Origin: an uncultured Phycisphaerales bacterium
GTDB lineage: Bacteria > Planctomycetota > Phycisphaerae > Phycisphaerales > SM1A02
Assembly: GCA_946886375.1 (NCBI GenBank)
Contig: CAMPIL010000022.1
Span: forward strand, 1 to 17,514
Direction: 5' to 3'
DNA length: 17,514 nucleotides
The notes beneath the pieces are model-generated. The model ran no database searches, was not told the DNA's origin, and saw nothing but the letters and a program-made list of their open reading frames with translations. Shown here one piece after another: positions 1 through 5,882 of this stretch; the stretch's first letter is position 1; each line of letters begins with the position of its first letter. Position numbers and translations under genes: made by a program.

Positions 1-27
1 CCGCATCGCAGTCCTGCCTCCTGGCCA

Positions 28-55
28 CGGAAAGGTTTTAATTAAAACCTTTCCG
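28..55. repeat. perfect 28-nt palindrome, possible bidirectional terminator
   Basis: The half-site CGGAAAGGTTTTAA is followed directly by its exact reverse complement, giving 14+14 nt with no spacer. The centre is TTAATTAA and the arms are purine-rich with an A/T-rich core. In RNA it would form a long stem with a tight loop on either strand. No separate U-tract follows, so it is not a textbook intrinsic terminator. A transcription end for the gene to the left and/or the esterase transcript is the simplest reading. A protein-binding site or dispersed palindromic repeat is also possible. Confidence 0.7.
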
Positions 56-134
56 GACACGCAGCGGCACAACACAACGAGTGCGTAGAAGTCACCCCGA
101 AACCCATGATTCACCGCAGAGCCACATTGGGCGC

Positions 135-190
135 ACTGAGGCATTGAGGCACGGAGGCACAGAGGCGCATTGAGGCCAGAGGCACAGAGG
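135..190. repeat. degenerate 8-nt tandem repeat (ACNGAGGC)
   Basis: Four head-to-tail copies of an 8-nt unit occupy 135-166: ACTGAGGC, ATTGAGGC, ACGGAGGC and ACAGAGGC. Further degenerate copies follow at 169-176, 178-183 and 184-190. The array runs into a short inverted repeat (AGAGG at 186-190, CCTCT at 198-202). The wording resembles 'cacggaggcacagagg' sequences that I recall from intergenic regions of several unrelated bacterial genomes. That resemblance is from memory and unchecked. The period is not a multiple of three, so the array is unlikely to be coding. Confidence 0.65.
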
Positions 191-303
191 AGAACAGCCT
201 CTCTGGAAACTTACGAGGCGCATGCGCTTTCGCGCCCAACCCACGTGTTCGCCAGCGCTATCCCGCCGCCGCACTTTAGGAATCGACCTGCGATGTCGTG
301 CCG

Positions 304-1857
304 TCATGGCGTCAGTGACGCCGGCGCGGGCACCGCATATTCCGGATGATGTGCTGAAAACTCCGCCACCATCTCGCGATCGATGCGCTTGCGCAACTCA
401 GGCGATGCAATCGAACCGTGGTCACGGCCAGGTTCAATTTCGATCACTGCTTTGCTCCCCAGTTGCTCCTGCGACTGCTTGAGAAGTTTCGTCGCACCCT
501 CCAGGTAGAAGGTGTCTACATCGCCCATGAATACGCGCAGTTTGCGGCCGTCTTCGAGTTTGGGAGCCAGTTCGGTCCAGTTCTCCTCAAGAGTCAGTCG
601 AATGTCGTATCGCTTCCACGCGTCGGCCACCTCGGCGTTCACCATGCCGCTTTCGCGGTCGTACAGCGGCTGCGGCAGACCTGTGCCGTCCTCCTTCGGC
701 GGGCTGAAAACCCATTCGAATGAACGCAGTTGCCCGCCCTCGCCGTAAACCGCTTCCATCTTTGCGAACTCATCGTACTGGGCCATTACTTCATCGCCTT
801 GACGGGCCAGCGGACGGCGATCACCTTGCTCATCCAGGTACATGTTGACGCCCGGCCGCGTGAGGTCGATGCGTTGAAAATCACGGAAGTCAACGGGATC
901 CGGCGCGATCGACCAGGTCCCGCCGAAGAAATCCGGATACGAGATCTGCAGCCACAGGCTGGACCAGCCGCCGGAGGAATGTCCGCTGAGAAACCGCGCG
1001 TGCGGCGAAGGCAGGAGCCGAAACGCCTGCTCAATGTGCGGGATGAATTCCTGCACCAGCGCGGAGCCGCGCGGCCCATTGTTTGGTGAATCGGCGAAGA
1101 CGTGATGACCGCCGTAACACAAGGGATCAAGCACAACGCGCACGATCTGATCGCCATAGCCTGTCGCCTCCCAGGCGCGCATCATGAAGCGTGCCGCACG
1201 ATGATCGCTGCCGAAGCCGCCGATCCAGTACATCGCGGGATACCGTCGCTCGGGATGCTCTTCATAGTCCTTGGGCAGGACGACGGCGGCGCGCATGACG
1301 ACATCGCGGTGATGGAAATCGCTGAGCATTGTGCTGCGCAGTTCCACGAGTTTGATCTGCTCGGTCTCTCGAAACGCCTGGCCTTTGACGACCTGATCGA
1401 GGTGCAATCCGAGATTGCCCGAGGTTGCTCCGTTGATGGCGCGGCGGGCGACCGCGCTGTACGCCGTGCCCTCGCCGGTGCCGATCGAAGGCGAATCCAG
1501 GTTTCGCCGCATGACGGCTTGGATGGAGTACTCGCCTTCGGTCAGTGCGCTGGGTCGGCCGGGGAAGCCGTCGGCGCGATCGTCAATCACCACAGGCTGG
1601 CCCGCCTTCCAGTCGCGCACTTCCATGGCGTAAAACGGCTGCGTGTTGAACCACGCCGGGCCGAAGCGCGGCTCCTGTCGGCCGGTGGACAGCATCACGT
1701 ACACGCGGCCGGTGAATGAATCGGTGATTGAGGGATCAAACGTCAGCGTGAACGTGAGCGGCGCAGCCTGTTGCTGCGCAAAGGCGGAACTCGCCGTCGC
1801 CGCGAGCGCGAACAGCCAGATCGGCCATCGGGTGTGAATGCGTCTTGTTTGATCCAT
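304..1857 (-). CDS. secreted alpha/beta-hydrolase esterase
   Basis: The 517-residue product is an exported serine hydrolase of the putative esterase (esterase D / enterochelin-esterase-like) family. An N-terminal signal peptide is visible: basic start, hydrophobic stretch at about 11-26, cleavage likely after AFA at 25-27. Residues about 30-170 form a beta-rich N-terminal region. The hydrolase core follows, with nucleophile Ser294 in GHSSGG (292-297), a candidate acid in GDVDTF (Asp446 or Asp448) and a candidate His480 in GRDHGS. The natural ester substrate cannot be read from sequence; carbohydrate or xenobiotic acyl esters are both possible. The ATG at 1857 is chosen over a TTG four codons earlier because GAGGA sits 5 nt upstream (1863-1867). 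The gene follows the prenyltransferase-repeat gene on the same strand after an 83-nt gap, so co-transcription is likely. Confidence 0.85.
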   Translation of the reverse strand: MDQTRRIHTRWPIWLFALAATASSAFAQQQAAPLTFTLTFDPSITDSFTGRVYVMLSTGRQEPRFGPAWFNTQPFYAMEVRDWKAGQPVVIDDRADGFPGRPSALTEGEYSIQAVMRRNLDSPSIGTGEGTAYSAVARRAINGATSGNLGLHLDQVVKGQAFRETEQIKLVELRSTMLSDFHHRDVVMRAAVVLPKDYEEHPERRYPAMYWIGGFGSDHRAARFMMRAWEATGYGDQIVRVVLDPLCYGGHHVFADSPNNGPRGSALVQEFIPHIEQAFRLLPSPHARFLSGHSSGGWSSLWLQISYPDFFGGTWSIAPDPVDFRDFQRIDLTRPGVNMYLDEQGDRRPLARQGDEVMAQYDEFAKMEAVYGEGGQLRSFEWVFSPPKEDGTGLPQPLYDRESGMVNAEVADAWKRYDIRLTLEENWTELAPKLEDGRKLRVFMGDVDTFYLEGATKLLKQSQEQLGSKAVIEIEPGRDHGSIASPELRKRIDREMVAEFSAHHPEYAVPAPASLTP

Positions 1858-1940
1858 GATCTTCCTCAATCATTCCTGTGACATTGACATCCACGCACCG
1901 CAATGCGGGGGCGTTGCGCGCGGATCAGAACATCGGCTTG

Positions 1941-3323
1941 TCAATGGCCATGAACCGGCTTGACAGCCTCTTCCAGCGCGAGCACCGCGTAGGCCGTCAC
2001 CAGCGACGGGTCGCCTTCCAGCCACCGGTCTGACTCGTTGACCCAGTGTCCATCGTCCTGCTGGCGCTTGAGCAGCGCGGCAATGAGTTCCTCGCGCCAA
2101 TTGTGCGAAGCGCCCGCAGCGTCGGTGATTTCATTCTGCTGGGCAATGAACAATGCACGCGAGAGCGCGTGGTAGTAGTAGTACAGACCCTGCTGACCCA
2201 GGCCGGGATTCTCCTCGAAGGTCCAGTGGTGACGAAGCCAATCGAATGCGGCGCGAACGCGCACATCATCGGGCGACAAGCCTGCGTACAGCATGCTCTT
2301 GAAGCCTGCATAGGTCATCGATCCGTAACTGCGGAGACTGCGCGGTTGGCCTGCTGCAACGAGTTTTTCTCCATAGCGGCCCTCGCCCGCGGCGTCGCTC
2401 GCCATCGATTCTCCGCCGTTGGCCGGTGTGTAGATGAATCCTCCATCATTGCCCGCCCACGGGGTCTTGTTGGTGGATTGGAGATTCTGCGTGCGCGAGG
2501 CGAAGACCAATGCCTTCTGGAACACAGGTTCCTCCGGCGAAAGTCCGGCGTCGTACAAGGCATCCAGCATCATCTGCGTGTTGGAAAGGTCCGGCCGTCC
2601 GCCTCCGCCGTATCCCGCACCGCCGAACCAGTCCTGACGCGCGTGCAATCCCTCGGTCTGATCCCACTGATTGGTCTGCAGCCACTGGATGGCGTCCTGC
2701 CGCAGGCCGTAGTCCTCGTTGTCGTTCACATTGGCCAGGGCCTGAAGCACGCAAGCGGTGATGTAGTTGGCGATGGGACTGTTGTCGAAAGTTCCGTCGG
2801 CGTTGTGCGCGGAGCGAATCAACGCCAGCGCCCGCGCCACAGAGGGTCGCAAGTTGGCGTTGTCCTCGGCCTGGGCGAAGGCCTTGACGACCAGTGAACT
2901 CACCGCCAGCGCGACCGGAGCGGGCTTGTCGGGCTGATCGGTTGGCGCGGCTTGCGCGCCGCGCGACCATCCGCCTCGGGCGTCAGCGTGCGAATCCAGG
3001 TAATCCAATCCGCGCTTGATCGCCTGTTGCGCCTTCTCCCACGTTTCCGGGCTGACTGGAACCTGCTGGGCCTGAGTGCTGATGCGATGCACGACCGGCG
3101 GCGGGACAACCACTTGCCGCGGCAGCGGGGGCGGATCGTATTCGGTGATCTTGTCGGATTTGATCCGCGCATCCAGCGGCCGGTCCGACGGCTTGAGCAA
3201 GTCGTCCTGCTTTTGCGACAGCGGCGGTTCTTCAGGCGCTGCCTGGCCCAGGGCGCTGCACGAAGCAAGCATACAGACAACAGTGGCGCCAACGCACAAT
3301 GCGAGTGACGGTGAGAATCTCAT
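1941..3323 (-). CDS. exported prenyltransferase/squalene-oxidase repeat protein
   Basis: The 460-residue product has alternating helices and QxxDGxW-like turns of the alpha/alpha-toroid fold seen in squalene cyclases and protein prenyltransferases. Visible repeat landmarks are GGW (117-119), NADGTFD (174-180), GGF (294-296) and QQDDGHW (421-427). The N-terminus looks like a lipoprotein signal with lipobox LASC, Cys22 as the anchor, then a proline-rich linker to about 90. A type I cut after ALG is a less likely alternative. I see no DxDD motif of squalene-hopene cyclases and no obvious zinc ligand set of protein prenyltransferases, so enzyme activity is doubtful; a binding or scaffold role in the envelope is more likely. 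The ATG at 3323 has GAAAGGA shortly upstream. The paired secreted esterase gene lies 83 nt downstream. Confidence 0.85.
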   Translation of the reverse strand: MRFSPSLALCVGATVVCMLASCSALGQAAPEEPPLSQKQDDLLKPSDRPLDARIKSDKITEYDPPPLPRQVVVPPPVVHRISTQAQQVPVSPETWEKAQQAIKRGLDYLDSHADARGGWSRGAQAAPTDQPDKPAPVALAVSSLVVKAFAQAEDNANLRPSVARALALIRSAHNADGTFDNSPIANYITACVLQALANVNDNEDYGLRQDAIQWLQTNQWDQTEGLHARQDWFGGAGYGGGGRPDLSNTQMMLDALYDAGLSPEEPVFQKALVFASRTQNLQSTNKTPWAGNDGGFIYTPANGGESMASDAAGEGRYGEKLVAAGQPRSLRSYGSMTYAGFKSMLYAGLSPDDVRVRAAFDWLRHHWTFEENPGLGQQGLYYYYHALSRALFIAQQNEITDAAGASHNWREELIAALLKRQQDDGHWVNESDRWLEGDPSLVTAYAVLALEEAVKPVHGH

Positions 3324-3346
3324 GGCATTCCTTTCACAGGCGATGA

Positions 3347-3374
3347 TTGAAACAGGCGACCTGCACACTATAGA
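3347..3374 (+). promoter_or_regulatory. candidate sigma-70 type promoter for pgl
   Basis: TTGAAA (3347-3352) and TATAGA (3369-3374) are separated by 16 nt, matching the consensus at 5/6 and 4/6 positions. A transcript from here would have a leader of about 75 nt before the 6-phosphogluconolactonase start. The core CTATAG is palindromic, and on the minus strand TATAGT (3367-3372, 5/6) faces the prenyltransferase-repeat gene, though without a good -35. The 135-nt gap therefore probably holds overlapping divergent promoters. Confidence 0.4.
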
Positions 3375-3458
3375 ACCCGCACTCAAGCGGCGTGCACCCA
3401 CGCCCAGCCGTGAAAATGTGGCCCAGAACGCTGGTCAATTTCCGCCGGCTATGCAATC

Positions 3459-4328
3459 ATGGTGCAGGGCATGTCGGAACAGAGTCACAATCCGCGTCGA
3501 TATTCGTACCGGCGAGCCGTCGGCGGGTCGCAGGTGCAGCCCTATGAGGTCGCGTCCGGCCATGTGCCAGCGCCGCCGCTGCACGGTGAAGTGATCGTCG
3601 CCGCATCCACCGATGAGGTGATTGATCGACTCGCCGCCGATTTGGTCGTGCATGCGGAAAACTGCGTGCGGCAGTTTGGTGATTTTCACCTGGCGCTGTC
3701 CGGCGGAAGCACGCCGCAGCCGCTGTACGAACGACTGATGTACGACCCGAATTACCGCAGGCTGCCCTGGCGGCGGACGCATTTGTGGATTGTCGATGAG
3801 CGCAGCGTGCCGTTCGACAGCCCCCAATCCAATTTCAGGATGATCGATGAAACCATTGTCGATCACGCGGACATCCCGCGCGAACAAGTGCATCCGATCT
3901 TCGCGCAATCCGCGACAGCCGCGGCGGATTACGAGCGCGAGCTTCGCGAGTGGCTGGCATGGCGAGAGAAAGGCCAGGACAGGCTGGACTTCGTGCTGCT
4001 GGGAATGGGAGCCGACGGCCACACGGCCAGTCTGTTTCCCCACGAAGATGCGTTGCGCGAAAACGCGCGGCTGGTGCGCTCGGTCGTCTATCCGCCGGTC
4101 AATCCGCCGGAGCGCGTGACGATGACTTATCCGCTGATCAACTCGGCGCGTTTCATCGCGGTGATGATCACCGGCTCGTCAAAGGCGCCGATCGTTCAGC
4201 GGCTGGCCACCGGAGTCGACAGCCGCGAAGAACTGCCCATCAAGGGTGTTGCGCCGTTGAATGGCGAATTGAGGTGGTACTTGGATGCAGCAGCCTGTGG
4301 CGTCAGCAATCCGGCTCGTGGGGCGTGA
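3459..4328 (+). CDS. pgl: 6-phosphogluconolactonase
   Basis: The 289-residue product hydrolyses 6-phospho-D-glucono-1,5-lactone to 6-phosphogluconate, the second step of the oxidative pentose phosphate pathway, in the cytoplasm. Family motifs are in order: LSGGSTP (80-86), DERSVP (113-118) with SN at 124-125, and GMGADGHTASLFP (182-194), the signature of the glucosamine-6-phosphate isomerase/6-PGL superfamily. The sequence starts about 40 residues before the usual family start and this leader is polar, so translation could begin later. ATG codons at 3459 and 3471 both lack a clear Shine-Dalgarno sequence; the longer one is given. The gene stands alone, without zwf or gnd beside it, and is transcribed away from the prenyltransferase-repeat gene. 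Confidence 0.93.
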   Translation: MVQGMSEQSHNPRRYSYRRAVGGSQVQPYEVASGHVPAPPLHGEVIVAASTDEVIDRLAADLVVHAENCVRQFGDFHLALSGGSTPQPLYERLMYDPNYRRLPWRRTHLWIVDERSVPFDSPQSNFRMIDETIVDHADIPREQVHPIFAQSATAAADYERELREWLAWREKGQDRLDFVLLGMGADGHTASLFPHEDALRENARLVRSVVYPPVNPPERVTMTYPLINSARFIAVMITGSSKAPIVQRLATGVDSREELPIKGVAPLNGELRWYLDAAACGVSNPARGA

Positions 4329-4481
4329 GCTGTGGCGTGAAGTTCTGGGACCTAAACTCCGGCGTTCTGCAGCATGGCCGATCGATTCAGCGTCCGCACT
4401 CGCTGATCGCATGCGCACCGACGGGATACGAGTGCCGGTTTGCATCATGTGATGATTTCAGAATTTGGGATGCAGATGGGG

Positions 4482-4512
4482 TTGACAACTCCGGGGGAAT
4501 CGATCCAATACG
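4482..4512 (+). promoter_or_regulatory. candidate promoter upstream of acidic small protein
   Basis: A perfect TTGACA box lies at 4482-4487 in the 228-nt gap after pgl. The matching -10 is weak: the best candidates around 4505-4512 (CCAATACG) agree poorly with TATAAT. The position, about 50 nt before the start codon of the acidic protein, suits an independent promoter. The call rests mainly on the -35 box. Confidence 0.3.
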
Positions 4513-4556
4513 GCCCGCGAACCCGATCCTGTGGATTGCCCTTCGGAGGTACTGCG

Positions 4557-4829
4557 ATGTTCCGTTCGATTTCCTCGCTGGAATCAACCCTTTGTCTCAA
4601 CGGCCTGCCGCTGAACGCCGGCGAAGTTTCGTGGCCTGCTTCGTCGATGGCCGCAACTGTTCACGCGCCAGTCCGCCCGCTGCTGTGGGAGGACGATGAT
4701 GAAGACGAGGATGAGGAGTTTCTCGACGACGATGAAGACCTGGACCTTGGCGACGAGGACGATGAGGATTTCTTCGACGACGATGAAGAATTGGACGAGG
4801 ACGAGGAAGAAGCCGACGACGACGAATGA
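4557..4829 (+). CDS. small, extremely acidic protein of unknown function
   Basis: I do not recognise this 90-residue protein. Residues 1-44 are ordinary and mildly hydrophobic (MFRSISSLES at the start), without a clear signal peptide. From residue 45 to the end nearly every residue is Asp or Glu, broken by a few Phe and Leu. Two copies of a 17-residue unit follow each other: FLDDDEDL from residue 55 and FFDDDEEL from residue 72. Their DNA is nearly identical over about 20 nt at a 51-bp offset, pointing to an internal duplication. The ATG at 4557 is preceded by a very good GGAGG (4545-4549), which argues that the gene is real. The frame stays open upstream to an ATG at 4440, but that start has no ribosome binding site. 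A cation-binding, chaperone-like or nucleic-acid-mimic role would be speculation. Confidence 0.7.
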   Translation: MFRSISSLESTLCLNGLPLNAGEVSWPASSMAATVHAPVRPLLWEDDDEDEDEEFLDDDEDLDLGDEDDEDFFDDDEELDEDEEEADDDE

Positions 4830-4852
4830 CTCGCCGTCGCACTCCCGGCGAG
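4830..4852 (+). terminator. hairpin just after the acidic-protein gene
   Basis: CTCGCCG (4830-4836) and CGGCGAG (4846-4852) form a 7-bp GC-rich stem with a 9-nt loop, starting at the base after the stop codon. No U-tract follows, so this may be a weak terminator or a 3' stabilising hairpin. A second GC-rich inverted repeat (CGGCC at 4918-4922, GGCCG at 4927-4931) lies between this gene and the convergent lpxA and could serve the other strand. Confidence 0.4.
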
Positions 4853-4987
4853 CGCACGCACAATCATGCGCGCGTTTGCGATTCAATGAATGGCTTTGAA
4901 TGCACCGGACACACTACCGGCCCCCGGGCCGCCCGCCTCTGCGGTCTTGAATCTTCGATTCGCCCGTCTGCCTGACAGAGTCAAACG

Positions 4988-5872
4988 TCAAGCGAGAAAT
5001 TCCGGAGCGATGTGCGCTGCGGCTTCGGTCACCAACACGCCCGCGCTGGCGTGGCTGTGGCGCTTGTTGTCGTGCCGCATGATTTCTCGTGCTCGACCGT
5101 GCACGCCCTCGGCGGCCGCGGCCAGTGAATCGCACAAGTGCACCACGGCGGGCACATCGCGGTACTGGCGCTTGAGTTCCACGATCTTGTCGGACATGGG
5201 GGCGCCGTTGTCGCGATACAACCGCTTGTAGGCATCCTTGATGGCGTCAATGTGATCCGCGCTGTAGCCGCGCCGCGTCATGGCGATGGAGTTGATCGCG
5301 CGGACTTCCGCCGGGTTGCCTTCCACGATCATGAATGGCGGGACGTCCTTGGTGATGCGGGCCAAGCCGCCCACGAACGCGCACGCGCCGACGGTGGTGA
5401 AGTGGTGCAGCCCCGCCCCGCCGCCGATGTTCGCGCCGTCTTCAATCGTGACGTGACCGGCGAGCATGACCTGGTTGGCGATGCAGATGTCGTCGCCAAG
5501 ATAGCAGTCGTGGGCGATATGGACGGCGACCATGATGAGGTTGCCGTTGCCGACGCGCGTGAGGCTGCCGCCGTTGCCGGTCCCGCGGTGAATGGTCACG
5601 TGCTCGCGAATCTTGTTGCGGTCGCCGATGATCAGTTCCGTCGGTTCGCCACGGAACTTGCGGTCCTGCGGGTCGGCTCCAAGCACGGAGTAGGGATAGA
5701 AAACGTTCTCTCGGCCGATGGTGGTCAGGCTCTGGACGCTGACGTGATTGTGGAAGATGGTGCCCTCGCCGATGCGCACCTGCGGTCCAATGACACAATA
5801 CGGTCCGACAACGACGTTGTCGGCCAACTGTGCGGTGGGATCGATGATCGCTGTGGGGTGTACGGTGGGCAT
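4988..5872 (-). CDS. lpxA: UDP-N-acetylglucosamine acyltransferase
   Basis: LpxA transfers a 3-hydroxyacyl chain from acyl carrier protein to the 3-OH of UDP-GlcNAc, the first step of lipid A synthesis, in the cytoplasm. The 294-residue product shows the left-handed beta-helix hexapeptide pattern from residue 1 to about 185. HIAHDC contains catalytic His121 (E. coli His125); His156 matches E. coli His160; KFRGEPT and IHRGT are conserved. The residue matching E. coli Gly173, which sets acyl length, is Gly169, hinting at a longer-chain (about C14) pocket. The C-terminus runs about 30 residues past E. coli LpxA as an Ala/His-rich tail. The ATG at 5872 is chosen because homologues begin near PTVHPTA. 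It lies 10 nt after the lpxC-fabZ stop; an ATG at 5899 would overlap that gene. Neither has a strong ribosome binding site, so translational coupling is likely. Confidence 0.95.
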   Translation of the reverse strand: MPTVHPTAIIDPTAQLADNVVVGPYCVIGPQVRIGEGTIFHNHVSVQSLTTIGRENVFYPYSVLGADPQDRKFRGEPTELIIGDRNKIREHVTIHRGTGNGGSLTRVGNGNLIMVAVHIAHDCYLGDDICIANQVMLAGHVTIEDGANIGGGAGLHHFTTVGACAFVGGLARITKDVPPFMIVEGNPAEVRAINSIAMTRRGYSADHIDAIKDAYKRLYRDNGAPMSDKIVELKRQYRDVPAVVHLCDSLAAAAEGVHGRAREIMRHDNKRHSHASAGVLVTEAAAHIAPEFLA

Positions 5873-5882
5873 GGGAGCGTGA

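Larger units (their letters stand above)
1..303. other. non-coding left edge with palindrome and repeats
   Basis: No convincing gene lies here. The short open frames lack a ribosome binding site and recognisable protein features, and they run through repeat sequence. The stretch lies downstream of the minus-strand esterase. It contains a perfect 28-nt palindrome (28-55) and a cluster of degenerate 8-nt GAGGC repeats (135-190) followed by a small hairpin (186-202). Any gene to the left is outside the window. Confidence 0.7.

Noticed and set aside
135..190. Possible CRISPR array
   Set aside because: Units are 8 nt, contiguous and degenerate; there are no spacers and no cas genes.
92..307. 71-codon minus-strand frame at the left edge
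   Set aside because: It runs through the GAGGC tandem repeat, lacks a ribosome binding site and has no protein-like features.
1941..3323. Squalene-hopene cyclase
   Set aside because: The fold repeats are present, but the DxDD catalytic motif is not visible, the protein is shorter than about 630 residues, and it carries an export signal.
4584..4886. Minus-strand frames opposite the acidic protein giving poly-Ser or Val/Ile-rich peptides
   Set aside because: They are low-complexity reverse readings of GAN codons. The plus strand has a strong ribosome binding site and a coherent start.
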